Assembly (NCBI RefSeq): GCF_000739085.1
Contig: NZ_CP009110.1
Span: 1,240,001 to 1,304,000 of the forward strand
Reading direction: 5' to 3'
DNA length: 64,000 nucleotides
DNA from: Amycolatopsis methanolica 239
Lineage (GTDB): Bacteria > Actinomycetota > Actinomycetes > Mycobacteriales > Pseudonocardiaceae
Each line of letters starts with the position of its first letter. Within the stretch, counting starts at the first letter, position 1. Under the pieces are notes generated by a model that worked only from the letters and a program-made list of their open reading frames with translations, made no database searches and was not told the origin of the DNA. Shown here piece after piece: positions 50,393 through 58,021 of this stretch. A program made the position numbers and the translations under genes.

Positions 50393-52183
50393 ATGATCGG
50401 CGTGGACGACGACGTGCTCCGGCTGCTCGACCTGCTCGCCGGCGGGGCGAGCAGCGAGCAGCTGGCGCGCGCCGGCGCCGCGAACCCCAAGGCCACCGAA
50501 CTGGCGCTGCGCATCCACGCCACCCTCACCGCGCACCGCCGCCGCGAGGCCGAGCTGACCGCGTTGTTCGACACGGCCAGCGACCTGGCCCGCCTGCGCG
50601 ATCCGGACGCCGTGCTGCGGTCGATCGTGCGGCGGGCCCGCACGCTGCTCGGCGCGGACGTCTCCTACCTCAGCCTCAACGACGAGGCGGCCGGACGCAC
50701 CTACATGCGCGTCACCGACGGGTGCGTGTCGCCCCTGTTCAAGGAAGTCATCCTGGGCATGGGCGAGGGGCTCGGCGGCCTGGTCGCGCAGAGCGCGCGC
50801 CCGTATGCGACACCGGACTACTTCCGGGACGAGCGGTTCCGGCACACCAAGCCGATCGACGACGCGGTGCGCGACGAGGGCCTGGCCGGCATCCTCGGCG
50901 TCCCGCTGTCGCTGGGCGGCGCGGTGATCGGGGTGCTCTACGCGTCCGACCGCACGCCCCGCGAGTTCACCCCGGACGAGGTCGCGCTGCTGTCCTCGCT
51001 GGCCGACCACGCGGTCATCGCGCTGGACAACGCCCGGCTGCTGGACGAGATCAGCTCGCACTCCGCGGCGATGCACCGCGCCGAGGAGGCGCACGACCGG
51101 CTCATGGACCTGGTGCTGCGCGGCGGGGACGTGCCGGAGGTGGCAGCCGCGGTGGCCGACGTCCTGCGCGGCTCGATCGGCCTGTTCGACGCGGCGGGCG
51201 AGGAGCTCGCGCACGCCGGGACCGCCCCCTCCGCCCCGGATCCGGAGGTGGTGGCGCTGTCGCGGAGCACCGGGCGCTCGGTGTCCGGCTGCGGGTCGCT
51301 GGTGTGTGCCGTGCAGGCCGGGCCGGAGCTGCTCGGCAGCATGGTGCTCACCGGGCGGGACGCGCTGCTCGACGCCGACCGGCGGCTGTTCGAGCGGGCG
51401 GCCGTGGTGACCGCGTTGTTGCTGCTGCTGCGCCGGTCGGTGGCGAAGGCGGAGGACGAGGTCCGCGGCGAGCTGCTGACCGACCTGCTCACCGCGCCGG
51501 ACCGCAACCCGGGCGCGTTGCTGGCGCGCGCCGAACGGCTGGGCGTCGACCTCACCGAGCCGCACGCGGTCCTGGTCGCGCACGCCGAGTCGGTGTCCCG
51601 CGCGCGGCTGGCGGTGGCCGCGGCCCGGCACGGGGCGCTCGCCGGGATCCACGCGGAGGAGGTCGTGCTGCTGGTCCGCGGCGACCCGGACGCGGTGGCC
51701 GCGCGGATCGCGGAGGCGCTGACCGCGGCGACGGACACGCCGGTGACGGTCGGCGCGGCGGGCCCGGCGCGGGGCCCGGCGGCTATCGCCGCGGCGCATG
51801 CCGAGGCGGTCCGGTGCCTGCGGGCATTGCTGGCGCTGGGCCGGTCCGGCGAGGGGGCGTCCGCCGGCGGGCTCGGGTTCCTCGGGGTGCTGCTCGGTGA
51901 GCGCGGCGACCTGACCGGTTTCGTGCGACGCACGCTCGGCCCGGTGCTCGACTACGACGAACGACGTGGCACCGACCTGATCGGAACGCTGCACGCGTAC
52001 TTCGCGGCGGGCGGCAACCTGACGCGAGCGAAGGAGGTGCTGCACGTGCACGTCAACACGGTGGTGCAGCGGCTGGACCGGATAGCGACCCTGCTCGGCG
52101 ACGACTGGCAGGAGCCGGGGCGGGCGCTGGAGATCCAGCTCGCACTGCGGGTGCAGCGCTTGACGGGGTGGCGGAGCGGGTAG
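50393..52183 (+). CDS. GAF-PucR-type transcriptional activator
   Basis: 596 aa, ATG start four bases after the transporter stop. A GAF domain (about residues 60-215) contains GMGEGLGGLVAQSARPYATP. A central PucR/CdaR-like domain follows. At the C-terminus is the PucR helix-turn-helix, in LHAYFAAGGNLTRAKEVLHV and HVNTVVQRLDRI. Such regulators activate degradative operons in response to the substrate. Its place as last or next-to-last gene suggests it controls the 3-hydroxybutyrate operon it belongs to. Confidence 0.88.
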   Translation: MIGVDDDVLRLLDLLAGGASSEQLARAGAANPKATELALRIHATLTAHRRREAELTALFDTASDLARLRDPDAVLRSIVRRARTLLGADVSYLSLNDEAAGRTYMRVTDGCVSPLFKEVILGMGEGLGGLVAQSARPYATPDYFRDERFRHTKPIDDAVRDEGLAGILGVPLSLGGAVIGVLYASDRTPREFTPDEVALLSSLADHAVIALDNARLLDEISSHSAAMHRAEEAHDRLMDLVLRGGDVPEVAAAVADVLRGSIGLFDAAGEELAHAGTAPSAPDPEVVALSRSTGRSVSGCGSLVCAVQAGPELLGSMVLTGRDALLDADRRLFERAAVVTALLLLLRRSVAKAEDEVRGELLTDLLTAPDRNPGALLARAERLGVDLTEPHAVLVAHAESVSRARLAVAAARHGALAGIHAEEVVLLVRGDPDAVAARIAEALTAATDTPVTVGAAGPARGPAAIAAAHAEAVRCLRALLALGRSGEGASAGGLGFLGVLLGERGDLTGFVRRTLGPVLDYDERRGTDLIGTLHAYFAAGGNLTRAKEVLHVHVNTVVQRLDRIATLLGDDWQEPGRALEIQLALRVQRLTGWRSG

Positions 52184-52208
52184 CCGGGGGGCGACGAAGG
52201 GAGGCCCG

Positions 52209-52448
52209 ATGAACGTGACCGCGGGTGATCTGAAGGCGCTGCTGGACGCCGGGAACGGCGCGCAGCTGGTCCTGCAGGAGGGCAGCGTCGCGGTGTTGCC
52301 TGCCGAGGAGCTGCCCGGGCACGAGGGCGCGCTGACGGTCATCGAGCGCGAGACGCTGCGGCAGCGGGTGGGGGAGCAGCCGGAGGAGCGCGAGCTCGAC
52401 GAACAGGCCGCGATCCTCTCTACCCAGATCGACACCCTCGGCGCTTGA
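52209..52448 (+). CDS. Small protein, unknown
   Basis: 79 aa, ATG with GAAGGGAGG upstream, 25 bp after the regulator. Acidic and hydrophilic, with LKALLDAGNGAQLVLQEGSV and a C-terminal helix of Glu/Gln residues. No domain is recognised; the sequence is not repetitive and the codon use matches its neighbours. It probably belongs to the same transcript. Confidence 0.6.
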   Translation: MNVTAGDLKALLDAGNGAQLVLQEGSVAVLPAEELPGHEGALTVIERETLRQRVGEQPEERELDEQAAILSTQIDTLGA

Positions 52449-52516
52449 TCGCTACATGGCCACGGCTGCTGAGGAGCCGGCCGCGCTCGGTCACCGCACC
52501 TCGGCTGTCCTCGGTT

Positions 52517-53482
52517 TCAGCGGGCGTACTCCGCCAGCGCGGGTTCCGCCGGAACGTGCGGGTACAGCGCGACCTGGGTCGCCACCACCGTTGCCATGCG
52601 GGCCTCGTTCACGGCGAGGAACACCGGGTCCACGCCGGGCATCAGCAGCCGCGTGCAGGCGTCCGCGGGCAGCCGCGCGGGGTCGGCCGGGCCGTCGTGC
52701 GTGAGGGCGTCCACCACGAGCGCGAACGCGACGCCGTCGGTGGTGCCGGTCGTCAGGTGGTCGGCCACGTGCGCGGGGCACACGTCCTGCAGCCCGACGT
52801 TGCTGATCCGCCCCTGCCCGGTGTGCAGCGAGCTGCTGCCGTGGTCGTTCAGGTTGGGCGCGACCACCTCGTCGAGCACCGTGTAGACGTTCGTGTAGTC
52901 GACGCCCGCCCAGGTTTCCGCGCCGCTGTTCAGCGCGGTCAGGAACGCCGACCCGGTGCGCTGCTGCCAGAACGCGGGCGCGCAGCCCGGCCGGCAGACG
53001 GCCGAAGCCACGACCGTGCCGTGGTTCGACGGCGCCAGCCCGATCACGTCCCCCACCCGGGCGCGCGTGTCCGGCCAGTACTTGAGCGCCCAGCGCGGAA
53101 CCATGCCGCCCTGGCTGTGCCCGACGATGTCGACGTCCCGCCCGGACGCGGCGCTGACCGCGCGGATCGCGTGCACGACGTACTCGGCGGCGACCTGGAT
53201 GTCGGCCATCCCGTTGTCCGGCAGGGCGACCGTGCAGAACGGACGCCCCAGCGCGGTCAGCGCGGGCCCGTAGTTCCAGACGAAGACCTCCGGCGTCAGC
53301 GTCGTCCCGGCGATCAGCAGGATCGGGTTGTGCGCGGACCCGCCGACGTCACCCGAACACACCAGCGCCGCGTCGAGGGCGGCCTCCGGGACACGCAGCG
53401 CGGGGCCGTCCGCGGCTTCGGCGGACGTGGGCGCCAGCACCGCGCCCACGAGGACCAGCAGGGCGAGCAACGAGCGCTTCAT
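52517..53482 (-). CDS. Secreted lipase, CALB-like alpha/beta hydrolase
   Basis: 321 aa with a signal peptide (about residues 1-23, LLALLVLVGAVLAPTSAEA). The catalytic Ser is in VGHSQGGMVPRW; NPILLIAGTTLTPEVF holds the oxyanion region; Asp and His are probably in the C-terminal third. Length and VWNYGPALTALGRPFCTVAL resemble the Candida antarctica lipase B-like family found in actinobacteria. It hydrolyses esters outside the cell. The gene is divergent from the amidohydrolase (77-bp spacer). Confidence 0.88.
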   Translation of the reverse strand: MKRSLLALLVLVGAVLAPTSAEAADGPALRVPEAALDAALVCSGDVGGSAHNPILLIAGTTLTPEVFVWNYGPALTALGRPFCTVALPDNGMADIQVAAEYVVHAIRAVSAASGRDVDIVGHSQGGMVPRWALKYWPDTRARVGDVIGLAPSNHGTVVASAVCRPGCAPAFWQQRTGSAFLTALNSGAETWAGVDYTNVYTVLDEVVAPNLNDHGSSSLHTGQGRISNVGLQDVCPAHVADHLTTGTTDGVAFALVVDALTHDGPADPARLPADACTRLLMPGVDPVFLAVNEARMATVVATQVALYPHVPAEPALAEYAR

Positions 53483-53559
53483 GACCGTCCTTCCGGCACA
53501 CTCCGTCGTGTGGACCGAGGGGATCTTGTCACGCGGGCGGCCGGGGAAGCGACTTCACG

Positions 53560-54717
53560 GTGGTGAACGCCTTCGTGATCCGCGCCGGCCAGGTCTTCGA
53601 CGGCGAACGCACCCACCGCGACCTGCCGGTTCTCGTCCTGGACGGCGCCATCGCGCGGCTCGGCGGCCCGGTGCCGGACTGGCCGGTGGTCGACTCGCCC
53701 GGCACGTTGCTGCCCGGACTGATCGACATGCACACGCACCTGTCCGGCGACGGCGGTTTCGGCGCGCTCGACCGGCTCGCGGACTACTCCGAGGACGAGC
53801 TGGACGGCGTGATTGAGCGGGCGCTGCGAGCCCAGCTGGCCGCCGGGGTGACCAGCGTGCGCGACCTCGGCGATCGCCGGTACGCCACCCTGCGCTGGCG
53901 GGGCCGCCCCGGCCTGCCGTCGATCGTCGCCGCGGGGCCGCCGATCACCAGTCCCCGCGGGCACTGCTGGAACATGGGCGGCGAGGCGAGCGGCGCCGAC
54001 GGCCTGCGCGCGGCCGTCGCCGAGCGGGCCGAGCGCGGCGTGGACGTCGTGAAGGTCATGGCCAGCGGCGGCGGCATGACGCCGGGCACCGACATCATGG
54101 CCTGCCAGTTCACCCTCGACGAGCTGCGGCTGATCGTCGAGGAGGCCCACGCGGCCGGGCTGCCGGTGACCGCGCACGCGCACGGCACGCCTTCGGTGGA
54201 ACAGGCGGTCGCTGCGGGGGTGGACGGCATCGAGCACTGCAGCTGCTTCACGCCCGAGGGCATCCGGATGAGCGACGAGCTGGCCGCCGCGATCGCCGCG
54301 CGCGGGATCACCGTGTGCCCCACGCTCGGCGCGGTCGGCGAGATGACCCCGCCGCCCGCGTTGCGTGAGTTCCTGGAACGGACGGGTTCCACGATCCGCG
54401 ACCGGATCGGCCAGGTCGCGCGGATGGCCGACGCTGGCGTGCGGATCGTGTCCGGCGGCGATTCCGGCATCTCCCCGGGCAAGCCGCACGGGATGCTCGC
54501 CACCTCGGTGGAGTGGCTGGTGGACGGCGGAATCCCGGCGGAGGCCGCGTTGGCTTCGGCGACGTCGCTGGCCGCCGAGGTCGCGGGCCTGGACCGCAAG
54601 GGCCGCATCCGCCCCGGTTTCGACGCCGACCTGCTGCTGGTGGACGGCGACCCGCTGACCGACATCACGGCGCTGGCGCGCCCGGCGCAGGTGTGGCTGG
54701 CCGGCACGGCTAGATGA
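53560..54717 (+). CDS. Amidohydrolase-family metal-dependent hydrolase
   Basis: 385 aa, GTG start (another GTG follows immediately). Metal-binding HTH in [10 protein letters not shown], the carboxylated-Lys candidate in VKVMASGG, His residues in TAHAHG and EHCS, and Asp in SGGDSG form the amidohydrolase site. The pattern is of the imidazolonepropionase/prolidase-like group (Xaa-Pro or cyclic amide hydrolases). No partner gene shows the substrate. Its stop overlaps that of the convergent multicopper oxidase remnant. Confidence 0.85.
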   Translation: MVNAFVIRAGQVFDGERTHRDLPVLVLDGAIARLGGPVPDWPVVDSPGTLLPGLIDMHTHLSGDGGFGALDRLADYSEDELDGVIERALRAQLAAGVTSVRDLGDRRYATLRWRGRPGLPSIVAAGPPITSPRGHCWNMGGEASGADGLRAAVAERAERGVDVVKVMASGGGMTPGTDIMACQFTLDELRLIVEEAHAAGLPVTAHAHGTPSVEQAVAAGVDGIEHCSCFTPEGIRMSDELAAAIAARGITVCPTLGAVGEMTPPPALREFLERTGSTIRDRIGQVARMADAGVRIVSGGDSGISPGKPHGMLATSVEWLVDGGIPAEAALASATSLAAEVAGLDRKGRIRPGFDADLLLVDGDPLTDITALARPAQVWLAGTAR

Positions 54718-55165
54718 TCTCCAGGTTGGCCATCATGCCCATGTCCTCGTGTTCGGCGTTGTGGCAGTGGAAGAGGTACCGGCCGCGGTAGCCGTCGAAC
54801 CGGGTGATGATCTCCACCGATTCCCCCGGCCGCAACGAGACCGTGTCCTTCAGCCGTGGTGGCCGTGCGTCCGTCCCGCGCGGAAGGCGAACTCACGCAC
54901 CCGCACCGCGTCGGACCGCTGCCAGCCCGGCAGGCCGGCCGAGAGCACGCCGGGGATCCGGCTGTCGTCGGTGGCGCGGCGGGCGACGCGGAACGCCATC
55001 ACGTCCCGCGTACGGCCCGACCCCAGCCGGTTCCGGATCCGGACGCGGCCGCCGACTGGAACGCCGGCGAAGTCGACGATCACGTCGTAGCGTTCGGCGG
55101 GCGCGACCGGCAGCGTCGAGTGCGTGACCGGCGTGGCGAGCAGTCCCTGGTCGGCGCCGATTCGT
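54710..55165 (-). pseudogene. Multicopper oxidase, C-terminal remnant
   Basis: The minus strand shows IGADQGLLATPV with APAERYDVIVDFAGVPVGG, later DDSRIPGVLSAGLPGW, and, in another frame after a gap, [13 protein letters not shown] and [20 protein letters not shown] before the stop. The last motif is the type 1/3 copper site at the end of multicopper oxidases. The N-terminal 300 or so residues are missing: homology stops where the hemerythrin gene begins. At least one shift or small deletion also divides the rest. Dead. Confidence 0.82.
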
Positions 55166-55715
55166 GTCGACGGACAAGAAGGACGTCATCGCGTTGCTGG
55201 AGGACCAGCACCAGGAGATCCGCCGCCTGTTCGTCGTGGTCGAACGCGCGAAGGGGGACGAGCGCGAGGACGCCTTCCGCGACCTCGTGCGGCTGCTGTC
55301 GGTCCACGAGACCGCGGAGGAGGAACTGGTCCACCCCGAGGTGCGGCGCCACGACGGCGGCGAGCCGGTCGTCGAGGCCCGCCTCGGCGAGGAGCACCGG
55401 GCCAAGGAACTGCTGTCCACATTGGACGATATAGGCCCGGACGCGGAGGGCTTCGACACCCTGCTGATCCAGCTCCGGGACGACGTGCTCGCCCACGCTG
55501 AGCACGAGGAGCGGTCGGAGTTCCCGCTGCTGCGCCAGGCGTGCGACAGCAAGCGGCTGGCGGCGATGGCCGACACGGTGCGGGCGGCCGAGGTCGTGGC
55601 CCCGACGCGCCCGCACCCGGGAACGGAAAGCGCCGCGAAGAACATGCTGCTCGGTCCGCCGGCCGCACTCATGGACCGAGCCCGCGACGCCATCCGGAAC
55701 GTACTCAAACACTGA
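55164..55715 (+). CDS. Hemerythrin-domain protein
   Basis: 183 aa, GTG start. A hemerythrin HHE domain (about residues 5-145) contains LEDQHQEIRRLF, VHETAEEELVHPEV, EEHRAKELL and HAEHEERSEFPLL, whose His and Glu residues form a likely di-iron site. Such proteins bind oxygen or respond to nitric or oxidative stress. A basic C-terminal tail ends at KH. The start lies directly against the truncated multicopper oxidase, suggesting a deletion junction. Confidence 0.88.
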   Translation: MSTDKKDVIALLEDQHQEIRRLFVVVERAKGDEREDAFRDLVRLLSVHETAEEELVHPEVRRHDGGEPVVEARLGEEHRAKELLSTLDDIGPDAEGFDTLLIQLRDDVLAHAEHEERSEFPLLRQACDSKRLAAMADTVRAAEVVAPTRPHPGTESAAKNMLLGPPAALMDRARDAIRNVLKH

Positions 55716-55763
55716 CGCCCCGGAAGCCGGCCGCCCGCCGAACGGCAGGCGGCCGGTTCCGCG

Positions 55764-56840
55764 TCACAGACCGACCCGCACCACGCTGCCGCTGCCGGGT
55801 GCGCCCGGCGGGTTCGGGCAGGCGCTGCAGTTCGACACGTACGCCTTGCCGTCGCGCAGTGCCAGCCCACCGGGCATCGTCAGCTGCTGCGTCACGATGT
55901 GCTGCGCGCCGTCCTTGCCGACCTGGATCAACGCGCCCGCCGGGTCGCCGCTGAGCAGGCCGTTGTGCGCGATTTCCAGCACGTACAGCTTCCCGTGCGC
56001 GAAGCCGATGTCGATGATGTTGGTGAAGCCCTCCGCGTACACCTGCGGCGCCTTGCCCGGCACCACCCGGTACACCCGCGCCGCGCCCTTCGGGAACGGG
56101 AAGCCGGTCAGCTCGCCGACGTACAGCGCGCCGTCCGGGCCGAGCGCGACCGAGGTCGGCACCGACTGCATCGGGATCTGCGAGCCGTCCGGCCCCGTCG
56201 CCATCCGCGTCGGGAACGTGGCGATCGTCTGGATGCGGCCCTTGTCCGGGACCCACAGCAGGGAGTTGCCGCCCGCGTCGGCCACCACGCGGCCGCCGGG
56301 CAGGGCGAGGACCGAGTTGGGGTTGCTGTCCGGCTCACCACCGTCGGGGTTGGCCGTTGCCTCGTAACCGGCGATGTCGGCGACCGGTTTTCCGTTGCGC
56401 AGCAACCACCCCATGAACTGCTGGCCCTTCGGCGGCAGGTTCGTGCGCACCGCGGGGTTCGCCCCCAGACCGACGGTGACGTACATGTTGCCCTTGCCGA
56501 GGAACGAGACGTCCGACGGGCCGATCGCGCCGGAACCGTCGCGTGCGGCGAGCGACGGCAGGCCGCTCAGCACGCGTTTCTGCTGCCCGCGGTCGATCCG
56601 CGTGAGGGCGCCGGATTCGCCGTAGCACGCCTCGCCCTCGGGCCCCGCCATGCACGGACCAGCGCCGCCGCGGCCGGCTTCCGCGACGTACAGGGCTCCG
56701 TCAGGCGAGAACGACAGCCCGCGTGGGCTGTCCAGGCCGCCGGCCACTGTGGACACCTTGCCGCCGGCCTCGGCGCCGAGCGGAACCAGTGTCACCGCGA
56801 GCGCGGTGGCGGCTGTCAGCAGGATTCGGGATGTTTTCAT
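55764..56840 (-). CDS. ScyD/ScyE-family secreted beta-propeller protein
   Basis: 358 aa with a signal peptide (about residues 1-25, ending AEA). Repeated NHL-like blades (GLDSPRGLSFSPDGALYVAE, GSGAIGPSDVSFLGKGNMYV, PTSVALGPDGALYVGELT) make a six- or seven-bladed propeller. Several Cys residues may form disulphides. The family is named after cyanobacterial scytonemin cluster proteins, but actinobacterial members are of unknown role. Its ATG overlaps the acyltransferase stop (ATGA), so it is co-translated with a surface-sugar modification gene. Confidence 0.85.
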   Translation of the reverse strand: MKTSRILLTAATALAVTLVPLGAEAGGKVSTVAGGLDSPRGLSFSPDGALYVAEAGRGGAGPCMAGPEGEACYGESGALTRIDRGQQKRVLSGLPSLAARDGSGAIGPSDVSFLGKGNMYVTVGLGANPAVRTNLPPKGQQFMGWLLRNGKPVADIAGYEATANPDGGEPDSNPNSVLALPGGRVVADAGGNSLLWVPDKGRIQTIATFPTRMATGPDGSQIPMQSVPTSVALGPDGALYVGELTGFPFPKGAARVYRVVPGKAPQVYAEGFTNIIDIGFAHGKLYVLEIAHNGLLSGDPAGALIQVGKDGAQHIVTQQLTMPGGLALRDGKAYVSNCSACPNPPGAPGSGSVVRVGL

Positions 56841-58018
56841 AGGCCCGTCCTTTCACGACGATGTGCCCCCCTTCCGGAGACGGAATCGCGTGGACGGGCG
56901 TTACGAGGAGATTTCGGTTGAGGGCGCAAGTAAACGCGCAGCCGTTGCGTCGGGATTTCCACGAGCTGCCAGGACAGCAGCCCGCACGCGTAGGCCAGCG
57001 GCAACGCCAGCGCCATCAGCAGGTACGAGTTCCGCACCCCGGCGAACACGATGAGTTGCTGCACCGGCATCGCCCAGATGTACATGCCGTAACTGCCGTA
57101 GACCCACTTGTCGTAACGCGCCAGCCGCCGCGGCCAGTGGTGCGCCCATACGATCGCGCCGTACCCGGCGGCGAACGGCAGTACGATCCGCGCGCAGGGC
57201 TGCAGGACGGGCACGAAGTTGACCACCAGGTACCCGGCCACGCCGGCGTATGCGGCGGCCCGCGACAGGGGGATCGTGCCGTGGTAACGGTGCATCACCA
57301 TGCCGATGACGAACGCGACGCCGAACGCGACCATCGCGCCGACCGGCACGGACAGCAACGACCCGCCGCGGCCCTGGAAGGTGTAGGTGGCGCCGAGGAA
57401 ACCGTCGAGCACGACGATCGCGGCCAGCAGCGCGAACAGGCCGGCCCGGGCGCGGCCGAGCAGACCGGTCAGTCCCGCGACGAGAACCAGCGCGTACCCG
57501 GTGGTCTCCATCGGCAGAGTCCACAGTGAGCCATTCGCCGACCACGGGTACGGGTTCTCCGCGAACACCCCGGGAAGCAGGTGCTGCAACGGGTACAGCG
57601 CCGCGTTGTGCACCACGTAACCCCAGGTCGCGGTGTCCGTCCAGTACTCGCCGGCGTCGAGCACGGTGACCAGTGGGCCGATCACGAACGCGGTGAACAT
57701 GACGACGACGAGCAGTGGCGGCCAGATCCGCAGCACGCGCTTGGCGGCGTACCGCCACCACGACGCGTCGCGCGCCCAGCTGTCGGTGATCTGGAACCCG
57801 CTCATCGCGAAGAAGCCCATGAGCGCGAAGTAACCGGGGGACAGGTCCCAGCTCGCCGGCAGGATCGTCAGCCGTTGCGGGTCGACGAGCGGGAACGAAT
57901 GCTCGACGACGACCATGCTCGCGCCGACGAGCCGCAGCCACGCGAACCCGGTCTCGGCCTTGGCGTACTTGACGGGGCGGATCTGCTGCGTGCGCTCCGC
58001 CGAGTTGTCCCGCGGCAC
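56837..58018 (-). CDS. Acyltransferase 3 family membrane protein
   Basis: 393 aa with about ten membrane helices. N-terminal GFAWLRLVGASMVVVEHSFP (R/H-rich active-site region), MGFFAMSGFQITDSW and the WRYAAKRVLRIWPPL segment are characteristic of acyltransferases that O-acetylate surface polysaccharides. It follows the large methyltransferase-glycosyltransferase gene by three bases and overlaps the propeller gene, so the three form one operon that probably makes or decorates a cell-surface glycan. Confidence 0.88.
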   Translation of the reverse strand: MPRDNSAERTQQIRPVKYAKAETGFAWLRLVGASMVVVEHSFPLVDPQRLTILPASWDLSPGYFALMGFFAMSGFQITDSWARDASWWRYAAKRVLRIWPPLLVVVMFTAFVIGPLVTVLDAGEYWTDTATWGYVVHNAALYPLQHLLPGVFAENPYPWSANGSLWTLPMETTGYALVLVAGLTGLLGRARAGLFALLAAIVVLDGFLGATYTFQGRGGSLLSVPVGAMVAFGVAFVIGMVMHRYHGTIPLSRAAAYAGVAGYLVVNFVPVLQPCARIVLPFAAGYGAIVWAHHWPRRLARYDKWVYGSYGMYIWAMPVQQLIVFAGVRNSYLLMALALPLAYACGLLSWQLVEIPTQRLRVYLRPQPKSPRNARPRDSVSGRGAHRRERTGL

Positions 58019-58021
58019 CGC

